Source: Stieleria sedimenti (lineage in GTDB: Bacteria; Planctomycetota; Planctomycetia; Pirellulales; Pirellulaceae). Taken from it: DNA of 50,873 nt. The position numbers and the translations under genes were made by a program. The DNA lies in assembly GCF_025060895.1 (NCBI RefSeq), contig NZ_JANZKV010000304.1, positions 8,354 through 59,226 of the forward strand, given 5' to 3'. This document shows positions 1-7,587 of the stretch, in pieces (within the stretch, counting starts at the first letter, position 1; each line of letters opens with the position of its first letter). The notes beneath the pieces are model-generated. The model did not search any database and was not told where the DNA came from. It worked only from the letters and a program-made list of their open reading frames with translations.

Positions 1-401
1 GCGAGATGCACGAACGCGAGCGGATGGAGCGTCGCGAACACGAACAACGCGAGCGTGATCAACATCTGCAAGCGATGGAGCATGAAATGCGAGAGCTCGA
101 ATTGCACCGCAATCGCCTGGAACTTCGCATCGCCGAAATGGAACTTGAAAATCGCTTGTCGCAATCGGTGTCCAAGGCCGATGAGGCGGCATTGGAAGCG
201 ATCAAGATGGCGTCGCGATTCATGGAACCCGAGGCGGCCGCCGAGTTTCTCACCGACACGCTCGACCATGTGCGTTCACCGATCGTGCAGCATCAGATGC
301 GTTTGCAACTGGCTGAGCTGCACTTCCGAGTCGAGCAACCCGATCGAGCAGCCGAGCACCTGCGCGCCCTGATCGCGCCCGTTCACCGCGGCGGCCATTG
401 A
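1..401 (+). CDS. 3' end of a coiled-coil protein of unknown function (5' end outside window)
   Basis: The reading frame is open to the left edge of the window, so the ATG at 6 is probably internal and the gene begins upstream. The visible 131 residues start with a very charged stretch rich in Glu, Arg and His (about residues 1-55), typical of a long coiled coil. A short helical segment of about 70 residues follows (about 60-125), with alternating Ala/Leu and the look of one or two TPR-like helical hairpins. It ends in a TGA stop at 399-401. No catalytic motif, signal peptide or membrane segment is visible in this part. I do not recognise a family. A structural or scaffold role is a guess from the coiled coil only. 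Confidence 0.6.
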   Translation, partial: EMHERERMERREHEQRERDQHLQAMEHEMRELELHRNRLELRIAEMELENRLSQSVSKADEAALEAIKMASRFMEPEAAAEFLTDTLDHVRSPIVQHQMRLQLAELHFRVEQPDRAAEHLRALIAPVHRGGH

Positions 402-423
402 CATTCAGGGTATGGGTCGAGAA

Positions 424-550
424 ACAACCCTCCCGTGTGCGGGAGGGTCGAGCGCAGCGAGGGGAGGGTTTCCGCTGGCCCGCAGCCACCGATGCCAAAA
501 ACGACGCCAAAGCACCCTCCCCGCTCCAGGCGCAAACGCCTCCGCGACCG
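424..550 (+). repeat. GC-rich dispersed intergenic repeat, copy A
   Basis: This lies in the 281-bp gap between the first gene and the hydrolase gene. It opens with a perfect 9-bp stem and 4-base loop (ACCCTCCCG, TGTG, CGGGAGGGT at 427-448), then a stretch like GGTCGAGCGCAGCGAGGGG, about 50 variable bases, then CACCCTCCCCGCTCC and CCTCCGCGACCG. The same blocks in the same order occur on the opposite strand at 7247-7391, so this is a repeat family and not a gene. There is no run of T after the hairpin, so a role as an intrinsic terminator is doubtful. The rest of the gap (402-423 and 551-682) shows nothing recognisable. Confidence 0.7.
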
Positions 551-682
551 TCCCAAAGGGCATCGGTATCTACACATCTTTCACATATCTGGTCTGGTTT
601 GAGTGGACGGTTTCGGGCAACGGCCGTTTACATCCATAGCCTGGGCAAAAGGCGATTCACCCGGCATGCACAGCCTGCCCTA

Positions 683-2647
683 CTATTTCACCAATCGCGT
701 GGCCGCCGCCTTCACGACGTCCTCGAGTTCCACGAACCGGCTGACGTTCAACAGATCCGGTGCGTCGCGATTTCGCTGGGGCAGGTTTTCAAGATTCAGT
801 TGATCGATCCCGTCGACGAACAATGAGGCATAGAGGCCCCAAACGGCAGCGTCTCCCTCGGCCTGGATCGAGACCACCGACTTTTCCAATCCTGGCGTTT
901 GCCGCAACGCTTCCAGACCGCGAATGACATCGTAGATCTGCATGCCCGCCAGGGTTTGACCGAGCAGCATGAAGCGTCGACGGATGTGCGTCTGCGTTCG
1001 TTCATCATCGGTCCAGCGGGTCGGTCCGACACCGCGGGGGACGATGACGACCGTGTTGCGGTCCTCGGTCATCCGCCGCAGTGCCGCGGCGACTTCCGGG
1101 TCGGGTTTCACGCCGGGCACATGATCGGGAAACAACACGGACAAGCCCGCCGCCCATTGCTTCCAGCCATCCTGGTCCAGGATCAAGACGTTGAGCGGGG
1201 CGTTCGCGTCTCGGTCCGGTCGCAGCACATAGATCGGCAATCGGAACGGCGGCTGACTGGTGAACTCGATCACCTGGGCCTGCGAGGGTCCACCTTCGAG
1301 TGCAATCGAGTGGACGTCCAACGGTTCAGGCGAATCCGGCCAGCCGCGAAACGTTCGTTGCCTCAGTCGATCGATCAATGCCCGGACCGCTTCGGGAGAG
1401 TCCGCATCGAGGTCGCCCGACTCCGCTTTAGGCACAAAGCTCTCGTGGATCGTCGTCACGCGCTGTTCCTCCGGCAGTTCCTCAAAGACTTTCAAGTCTC
1501 GCTTTTCAAATAGCGGCTCGGCGGCCATCTCGATCAACGTCTGGTCCTCGCGTAGGAACCGGTTCATCCAACGAAATGCGGCGATGCGAAGTTCTTGCGT
1601 GTCCTTGTGTGGACCTTCGGAGATTTGCAGTCCCAGTTTGTCGCGGGCGTCGTACAGGTCGTAAATCTTTTGCACTTTTGCGTAGACGTCCACGACACCA
1701 TCGAGCGGAAAGATGCGGTCTTTGTCAGAATTGGCGATCAACAGCGGACGCGGCGCGACCAACGCGGCGACCATCGGAAAATCCCAGCGATAGGTGTTGA
1801 CCATGTACATGCAATCGCAATGTCCCTCGACACAACCGTCGACGACATGGTTTTTCAGGCTGGTGATCCCGGCCACCGGAACCGCCGCGGTGATCCGTTC
1901 GTCAATCGCCGCGATCCACCACGAATAAGCCCCTCCGCCGCTTCGTCCGGTGACACCGATTCGATCTCCATCGACCTCGTCGCGAGACTGCAGGTAGTCC
2001 AGGGACCGAATGCAATTGAACGCCTCGACGCCCGCCGACGAATACCCGCGATTGTTCCACCACCACATCTCCTCACGATAGGTCCCGTGGTGAATGCCTT
2101 CGATTTCCCCCAGTTGGACCGTGTCGATGGTCAGACAGACGTAGCCGTTTCGCGCGAACCACGCTCCGTGGTGTTGATAGTGAGTCTTGTTGCCCAAACT
2201 CTTGCCCTCGTGCCGTTCGCCACCGTGACCACAGACATACAGGATGGCCGGCAGCTTTTCGTTTTGCACGCTCGGCCGATACAAATTGGCGGTCACGTAC
2301 AATCCCGGCATCGATTGAAAATGCAATCGCTCGGCGATCACCCCCGATTCTTCCAGCGTGCCTGTCACGACGGGTTCCAGCGGGGTCTTGGGTGGCATTG
2401 GATCCAAACCGAGCATCTCCAACATCTGGCGGCGGTACTCGGGGCGTTTACGGGTCCAATCTTCCAGCGTCTCGATGTCGGCGAACGTTCGGTTGGTCAG
2501 CTTTTGTGTCTCGGCGCGAAAATACTCCGCGATCCGTTGATCGCCTGTCGGCCTCGGCGATTCCACCGGTTGGGTAAAACCTGTCTTTGCAAACACGAGC
2601 ACAACAAGCAGGGCAGGAAAAAGGTAGCGCATCAGACTCGTTCTCAA
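683..2647 (-). CDS. Secreted acetyl xylan esterase / dienelactone-type alpha/beta hydrolase with a second, degenerate hydrolase half
   Basis: The 654-residue protein has an N-terminal hydrophobic segment (about residues 8-25) that looks like a signal peptide, so it probably acts in the periplasm or outside the cell. The first half (about 100-380) is an alpha/beta hydrolase of the acetyl-xylan-esterase type. The nucleophile elbow is G-R-S-G-G-G with Ser236, the likely acid is Asp310 in D-K-D-R-I-F-P, and the likely base is His347 in E-G-P-H-K-D. The second half (about 430-650) resembles another hydrolase fold, but at the place where an elbow would be expected it reads A-E-G-D-A-A-V-W-G, without a serine. 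Proteins of this length and layout are common in planctomycetes and are thought to deacylate plant or algal polysaccharides; the exact substrate cannot be read here. The gene is divergent from the lactonase gene. Confidence 0.85.
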   Translation of the reverse strand: MRTSLMRYLFPALLVVLVFAKTGFTQPVESPRPTGDQRIAEYFRAETQKLTNRTFADIETLEDWTRKRPEYRRQMLEMLGLDPMPPKTPLEPVVTGTLEESGVIAERLHFQSMPGLYVTANLYRPSVQNEKLPAILYVCGHGGERHEGKSLGNKTHYQHHGAWFARNGYVCLTIDTVQLGEIEGIHHGTYREEMWWWNNRGYSSAGVEAFNCIRSLDYLQSRDEVDGDRIGVTGRSGGGAYSWWIAAIDERITAAVPVAGITSLKNHVVDGCVEGHCDCMYMVNTYRWDFPMVAALVAPRPLLIANSDKDRIFPLDGVVDVYAKVQKIYDLYDARDKLGLQISEGPHKDTQELRIAAFRWMNRFLREDQTLIEMAAEPLFEKRDLKVFEELPEEQRVTTIHESFVPKAESGDLDADSPEAVRALIDRLRQRTFRGWPDSPEPLDVHSIALEGGPSQAQVIEFTSQPPFRLPIYVLRPDRDANAPLNVLILDQDGWKQWAAGLSVLFPDHVPGVKPDPEVAAALRRMTEDRNTVVIVPRGVGPTRWTDDERTQTHIRRRFMLLGQTLAGMQIYDVIRGLEALRQTPGLEKSVVSIQAEGDAAVWGLYASLFVDGIDQLNLENLPQRNRDAPDLLNVSRFVELEDVVKAAATRLVK

Positions 2648-2777
2648 TGTGATTCAATGAGTGGTGCATTTCAGAGAATGCGGGCAGGATGATCGGTTTG
2701 ATCCACGGCTGGCAAGGCGTCGCCCCGAATCGCACAGTGGATGATTGCGATCCGCGACTCCGTCCTCGCCGGCGAGC

Positions 2778-2807
2778 TACAATAGCGACTCCAATTTCAT
2801 TCTGGAG
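2778..2807 (+). promoter_or_regulatory. Possible -10 box and ribosome binding site of the lactonase gene
   Basis: TACAAT at 2778-2783 matches the bacterial -10 consensus at five of six positions and would give a leader of about 25 bases. No good -35 box is seen 16-18 bases upstream. GGAG at 2804-2807 lies seven bases before the ATG at 2815. It supports that start over the longer frame open from 2689. Confidence 0.4.
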
Positions 2808-2814
2808 AATCACC

Positions 2815-3942
2815 ATGCGACTCGCGGCCCTATTGTATCTTCTGCTGGCCGGCACGATGTGCTCGGCCGAGACGCTTGTCTATTTCGGCACCTACACACG
2901 CGGAAACGCTTCGAGCGAAGGGATCTATGTTGCGACGCTGGACGAGACCACCGGCGCACTCTCCCGGCCGCGGTTGGCGGCCAAAGCGGATAACCCGTCG
3001 TTCGTCGCGATTGCTCCTGACGGCAAGTCGCTGTATGCCGTCTCGGAAACGCCTTGGACCGACGAGAGCTCTGTCGGCATCGTCGCGTATTCTATCGGCG
3101 ACGACGGCGCACTAAAGCAACTTAATCAGCGATCGACGCGTGGCGGGGCTGCCTGCCATGTGGCGGTGCATCCGTCTGGTAAGTCGCTCGGCGTTGCCAA
3201 CTACAGCGGCGGCAGTTGTGCGTCGTTTCCGATCAATGACGACGGCTCGCTCGGGGAAATCGCATCCTTTCACCAGCACAGCGGCAGCAGCGTGAACCCT
3301 CGTCGCCAGCAGGAAGCGCACGCCCACTCGATCAATTACGACGCCGACGGGTCACAAGCCTTCGTCGCCGACCTCGGCATGGACCAGATTGTGATCTACG
3401 ACGTCGATTCCGAATCGGGAACGCTGACGCCTTCGAAGCAGCCGTCGCTGAAGCTGCCAGCCGGAGGAGGCCCCCGCCATTTCTGTTTCGCTCCCGCGGG
3501 AAACGTCGCACTGGCCAACTTGGAACTGACCTCTGAAGTCGCGTTGCTGCGTTACGACGATGCGGCGGGAACCTTGTCGGTGTTAAAAGTCGCCTCGACG
3601 CTTCCCGGTGGTCAGGCGGTGCGGGGCAACAGCACGGCGGAATGTTTGGTGCATCCCAACGGACGAACGGCGTACGTTTCCAACCGAGGTCACAACTCGA
3701 TCGCCGTCTTTCGCATCGACGCGTCCAGCGGTGACATCGAGTGGATCGAAAACGAATCGACCCGGGGTGAAATCCCGCGCGGATTCGGAATCGATCCCAG
3801 CGGGAAGTTTGTCGTCGTTGCCAACCAGAATTCCGACAACGTGGTGTCGCTGAAAATCGATCCCGAAACAGGAGCCCTGTCACCGACCGGCAGCGAAATC
3901 ACCGTCGGCACGCCCGTGAACGTGCGGCTCCTCAAGCGTTAG
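2815..3942 (+). CDS. Exported lactonase of the 6-phosphogluconolactonase beta-propeller family
   Basis: This is a 375-residue protein with a short hydrophobic leader ending in a C-S-A-E-T signal-peptidase-like site (about residues 1-17). After it comes L-V-Y-F-G-T-Y-T, the typical first strand of the seven-bladed lactonase propeller (YbhE/Pgl type, Pfam 10282). Blades repeat the pattern of G-x-L/I, then P-x-G-K-x-x-Y/F-V-A-N-x-x; the motif V-H-P-S-G-K-S near residue 120 and I-D-P-S-G-K-F near residue 330 are examples. The length fits the family. The cytosolic enzyme hydrolyses 6-phosphogluconolactone, but the leader here suggests an exported relative acting on another lactone. The frame is open upstream to 2689, but the ATG at 2815 has a ribosome binding site and begins the leader, so I chose it. 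Confidence 0.88.
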   Translation: MRLAALLYLLLAGTMCSAETLVYFGTYTRGNASSEGIYVATLDETTGALSRPRLAAKADNPSFVAIAPDGKSLYAVSETPWTDESSVGIVAYSIGDDGALKQLNQRSTRGGAACHVAVHPSGKSLGVANYSGGSCASFPINDDGSLGEIASFHQHSGSSVNPRRQQEAHAHSINYDADGSQAFVADLGMDQIVIYDVDSESGTLTPSKQPSLKLPAGGGPRHFCFAPAGNVALANLELTSEVALLRYDDAAGTLSVLKVASTLPGGQAVRGNSTAECLVHPNGRTAYVSNRGHNSIAVFRIDASSGDIEWIENESTRGEIPRGFGIDPSGKFVVVANQNSDNVVSLKIDPETGALSPTGSEITVGTPVNVRLLKR

Positions 3943-3978
3943 GGTCTGACGCAAAAACCCCAAACCCCCCATTCCACC

Positions 3979-4000
3979 AAAAAGGTGTCGGACACCTTTT
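3979..4000. terminator. Symmetric (bidirectional) intrinsic terminator between convergent genes
   Basis: AAAAGGTGTC (3980-3989) and GACACCTTTT (3991-4000) form a perfect inverted repeat with a minimal loop. The stem is followed by a run of T when read from either strand. It lies 37 bases after the lactonase stop and about 45 bases before the stop of the convergent dehydrogenase gene, exactly where a shared terminator is expected. Confidence 0.75.
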
Positions 4001-4044
4001 CCGACGCTTCGGTGCCTTTGACCGCTGCGTCTGGGGTCAGTTGG

Positions 4045-7000
4045 TTATCGCCTGGTACCCAACATCAGATACGCGAACAGGTCGATGATCTGTTGGTCGG
4101 TCATGTCTTTGAAGACCTGTTCGGGCATCAGCGACGTCTTGATCGCTTTGAATTCTTCCAGGTCATCGCGGACGAGAACGACGGTCTGGTCATCGGCGGT
4201 GCGGAGGGTGACGGTCTTGGGATCTTGGGCGGCCATCATCCCGGTGGCGACGCGGCCATCGAGTGTCAGCGCCATGTACGACTGAAAGCCTTCGCGGATT
4301 TCAAGACTCGGTTCAATGATCGCCGGCAACCAAAACTTCAAACTGCCGCGTTCGTAACCGTCCAATGGCGGACCGATCGTCTTGCCTTCGCCGAACAACT
4401 TGTGGCACGTCCCGCACTTGGTCATGAAGTGCTTTTTGCCTGCTTCGGGATCGCCGGCGGAGTGACTCAGCAACTCCGTCAGCCGCTCGATCTCCGCAAC
4501 TTTCTCGGCCGAGGATACCGTCACGGCCTTGCCGAAGGCTTGCTCGACCCTGGCGATGAAAGCCGGGTCCTCGTACGTCCGCAATCGCTGGATGACGTCT
4601 TCTGGGACTTCGGGGACACGAACCCGCCACTGAATCACCTCTTCGAGTAATCGGTCGGCCCAGGCGGCGCGGCTAGCCAGCGTCCGGCAGGCGGCGGCTC
4701 GCAGACCATGTTCGCGTGAAATTTTTCCGTAAAACGCGCCGATCAACCCGGCAGCGATTCGGGCATCGTCAAAATTGGCCAGCGTGCTGATCGCGACTCG
4801 TTGAAGCGCCGGTTCGCTCGTTTCACGACCGGTCGCCAATCGCAACAGGGCATCCACACTTTTGGGCTCGCGGAGCTCGCCGAGTGTGTAGGCGAGTTCG
4901 ATCCGCAGTCCGAGGTCGGTCGACGCGTCACGCAACAATTTGATCGCAGCATCCGCGGCGCCCTCGCGGCCGCTGCGAAGTGCCAGCACCGCGCCGGATT
5001 CACCGCGTGATTCTTGATAGGCGGACAGCGCGCGGTCGAGACGCTTGGGCAACTCCGGGATCGACCTGCCTTGGAACGCTTTGGTCAACCCGACCAACAA
5101 GATGTCGCGAGTTGCGTCGTCCGGGGCAAGGGCAACCAAGTTGTCGCAGTGGTCCATGTCGGCGGCTGTTCCAGCAGCCGCATAGCGTTGGGCCAGACGG
5201 CCGAGAATGTGTTGGCGGACCAACGGGCGGTCCCATGACGTGTCGTCAGAGAAGAATGCGTTGACCACATCCCAATCGTCGGCGTGGGCTTCGACCGCCC
5301 ACCAATACAACAGCGGCAAATGCGGATCGTTTCCGTCTTCGTCGCGTCGCGTCAGGCGGTCGATGATTGCCAACCCCGTCTGGCTGTCGATCCGCTTGGC
5401 CGTCGATGCGAGTTGGGCGCGGACTTGTAAATTGGGTTCGTTCTCCGCCAGCGATACCAGCTGCTGATGGCCTTCATGCCGATCTCCCAACAACCGAACG
5501 GTCCAACGTCGTATGTGGGGATTGTCGTGCCGCAACCAACCGGCGGCCCGCTCGGTCGAAAGTTGCCCCATCAGATTCAGTGTCCAGAGCGATTCCAACG
5601 ACCCCGATTGATCGACAAGCTTGACAAGCGTCTCCGTCGCATCGCTGTCGTTGCGCCAACCGAGGACCAACGCGGCGCGACGGCGGAGCCATTTGTTGGG
5701 CGAGTCAAACAGTTTGATCAGGTCATCGCTGGACAGTACGGTGAGATCGCCGAAGCGGTAGACGGGCGTGGATCCTTTGGGGCGAATGCGGTAGATCCGT
5801 CCGCTGTTCTTGTGCCAGTCGTCGACCGGATTGACGTGGGACAAACGGGTGTCATACCAGTCCGCGATGTAGATCGCGCCGTCGGGGCCGGCGCCGGCGT
5901 ACACCGGTCGAAACCAGCGATCGTCGGTTTCGATCAGGTTTTCAACGTCTTCGGTACGATAGGTCGATCCATCCGGAATCAGACGACTGTTCCAAACCAG
6001 ATTGTGCAACGAATTCGGTGCGACAATGGATCGATCAAAGTCGTTTGAAAATAACCCGCCTTCATAGATCATGAATGCTTGAGCAAACCGTCGCGTGTCG
6101 CCTTTCATCGGCATGCCGGTGAAATAGCCGAACGCATAGGGATTGATCAACGGACCGTGCTTGCCCCAGTTCTTGTCCGAATAACTGCCTTGCGGATAGT
6201 GATAACCGCGTCTACTACCGCCGTTGGTTCCCGAAAAAACTTGTCCATACGAATCGATCTCCAGACTAAACGTGTTCCCGCCACCCTCGGCATAGATTTC
6301 GAAGACTTTCGATTCGGGGTGATACCGCCAAATACACTGGCCTTCGAATCGAACGCCCTTGGTCACTTGTGAACTGACCGTTCCTGCCGTGGTGCTGCCG
6401 TTGGCACCATACAGCCAACCGTCCGGTCCCCACAACAAGCTGTTGGCCACCGAATGCGTGTCTTGCAGCCCGAATCCCGACAGATGGACTTCCGGATCGC
6501 CGTCGGGAACGTCATCACCGTCGGCATCGGGATAGTGCAGCAAATACGGCGGGTTCAACACCCAGATGCCTTTCGGACCGACTTGAACCGAGGTGGCGAC
6601 GTTGAGTCCCGTGATGACGTCCTTGCTGGAGTCATACAAACCGTCGCCGTCGGTATCGCTGAAGACCGTGATCTTGTCCGCACCCGCGGCGCCGTGCGGC
6701 GGCGGTTCGGGCACCTTGTCGTAGACGGCCCGCAGGTATTGATCGAAACGCTCGACCTTCAGCCCGGCAGGGTACTGATACTGGCGGTACTGCACCGCCC
6801 ACATGCGACCGCGTGAATCCCAGGACAGAAACAGCGGCTGCGAAAGCTCGGGTTCATGGGCGATCAAGTCGGCTTCGACATCGCTGCGGAGCCGAAGCCG
6901 GTCGATCATCTGATCCGGCGGCGTCAGCTGGGACGCGTCGCGTTGGGCGCCTTTGGCGGAAAACGTACGAAAGATCTCCGCGACCTTTTCGTTGCCGGCG

Positions 7001-7092
7001 GGGCTGTCCGTTGAAGTCGTTTGCGCGGCGGCGTGCCGGATCGAAGGGAAGGCCGTGCCCCAAACGGCCATCATCAAAACAACGAATCGCAT
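4045..7092 (-). CDS. Exported PVC-type dehydrogenase: beta-propeller, HEAT-like repeats and cytochrome c domain
   Basis: The 1015-residue protein begins with a leader (M-R-F-V-V-L-M-M-A-V-W-G) and an Ala-rich cleavage region. Residues of about 50-430 form an NHL/PQQ-type beta-propeller of the family named membrane-bound dehydrogenase domain in planctomycetes and Verrucomicrobia. They include D-T-D-G-D-G and P-D-A-D-G-D-D turns and the W-G-P-D-G-W-L-Y-G blade motif. Residues of about 450-860 are HEAT-like helical repeats. A C-G-T-C-H-K heme c site follows (Cys893, Cys896, His897), and the Met in S-L-M-P-E-Q is the likely distal ligand. It probably oxidises a sugar or alcohol and passes electrons to a respiratory chain; the substrate is unknown. 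The frame is open to an ATG at 7158, but that codon overlaps a -10-like box and lacks a leader, so the ATG at 7092, preceded by AGGGA, is preferred. Confidence 0.88.
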   Translation of the reverse strand: MRFVVLMMAVWGTAFPSIRHAAAQTTSTDSPAGNEKVAEIFRTFSAKGAQRDASQLTPPDQMIDRLRLRSDVEADLIAHEPELSQPLFLSWDSRGRMWAVQYRQYQYPAGLKVERFDQYLRAVYDKVPEPPPHGAAGADKITVFSDTDGDGLYDSSKDVITGLNVATSVQVGPKGIWVLNPPYLLHYPDADGDDVPDGDPEVHLSGFGLQDTHSVANSLLWGPDGWLYGANGSTTAGTVSSQVTKGVRFEGQCIWRYHPESKVFEIYAEGGGNTFSLEIDSYGQVFSGTNGGSRRGYHYPQGSYSDKNWGKHGPLINPYAFGYFTGMPMKGDTRRFAQAFMIYEGGLFSNDFDRSIVAPNSLHNLVWNSRLIPDGSTYRTEDVENLIETDDRWFRPVYAGAGPDGAIYIADWYDTRLSHVNPVDDWHKNSGRIYRIRPKGSTPVYRFGDLTVLSSDDLIKLFDSPNKWLRRRAALVLGWRNDSDATETLVKLVDQSGSLESLWTLNLMGQLSTERAAGWLRHDNPHIRRWTVRLLGDRHEGHQQLVSLAENEPNLQVRAQLASTAKRIDSQTGLAIIDRLTRRDEDGNDPHLPLLYWWAVEAHADDWDVVNAFFSDDTSWDRPLVRQHILGRLAQRYAAAGTAADMDHCDNLVALAPDDATRDILLVGLTKAFQGRSIPELPKRLDRALSAYQESRGESGAVLALRSGREGAADAAIKLLRDASTDLGLRIELAYTLGELREPKSVDALLRLATGRETSEPALQRVAISTLANFDDARIAAGLIGAFYGKISREHGLRAAACRTLASRAAWADRLLEEVIQWRVRVPEVPEDVIQRLRTYEDPAFIARVEQAFGKAVTVSSAEKVAEIERLTELLSHSAGDPEAGKKHFMTKCGTCHKLFGEGKTIGPPLDGYERGSLKFWLPAIIEPSLEIREGFQSYMALTLDGRVATGMMAAQDPKTVTLRTADDQTVVLVRDDLEEFKAIKTSLMPEQVFKDMTDQQIIDLFAYLMLGTRR

Positions 7093-7153
7093 CAAATTCC
7101 CTACGAAAAAAGGTGACAGACGACCGAATGGGCGGTCCCAACAAGCCTTCACG

Positions 7154-7159
7154 ATCATA
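7154..7159 (-). promoter_or_regulatory. Possible -10 box for the dehydrogenase gene
   Basis: On the minus strand this reads TATGAT, five of six matches to the consensus. It would put the transcript start about 55 bases before the ATG at 7092. No clear -35 box is seen. It matters mainly because it argues against the upstream ATG at 7158 as a start codon. Confidence 0.3.
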
Positions 7160-7246
7160 GCCGACCGCCCCCCGCTTTGCTCGACTTTCGGGAGGTCGGA
7201 CGCGAGGCACCAAGTTAAGCGATCCGTTCATCAACGAAGTTGTTGT

Positions 7247-7391
7247 CACCCTCCCCCTGAGCGGGTCGCGGAGGAGTGTGCGCTCGAAGCGGGGAGGGTT
7301 GTTGCAACGCCAAAGTTGCTAGCCACGATGGAGCAGCCATGCCGGAAGCCCTCCCCTCGCTCCGCTCGACCCTCCCGCACACGGGAGGGTT
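7247..7391 (-). repeat. GC-rich dispersed intergenic repeat, copy B, inverted relative to copy A
   Basis: Read on the minus strand, this has the same order of blocks as 424-550: the 9-bp hairpin ACCCTCCCG with CGGGAGGGT (7369-7390), GGTCGAGCGGAGCGAGGGG, a variable centre of about 53 bases, then CCCTCCCCGCTTCGAGCG, CTCCTCCGCGACCCGC and a final GGGGGAGGGT. Directly beside it, 7392-7420 repeats the start of the element on the other strand (GCGGGAGAGTCGAGCGTAGC), so 7350-7420 forms one imperfect inverted repeat of about 70 bp. The whole 495-bp gap 7093-7587 holds this element, the probable dehydrogenase promoter, and nothing else that I can recognise. Confidence 0.7.
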
Positions 7392-7587
7392 GCGGGAGAG
7401 TCGAGCGTAGCGAAGGGAAGAGCGATGGGTCTCGCCGGTTGCTATCAATCGGTGCCGTGAAACTGACCTTCCGCTGAGCGGACGGGCTGACGTATGTTTC
7501 ACGCGCAATGAAACCGCGGGTGTGGACGTCGACACGGCTCTTTCGATCTCGCGGCGCGAAACACTTTCCCAGGGATGGGATCATTCG

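Noticed and set aside
427-448. 9-bp hairpin as an intrinsic terminator
   Set aside because: No T run on either side, and the same hairpin is part of the dispersed repeat.
398-826. 142-codon plus-strand frame
   Set aside because: It consists of repeat copy A and the antisense 3' end of the hydrolase gene.
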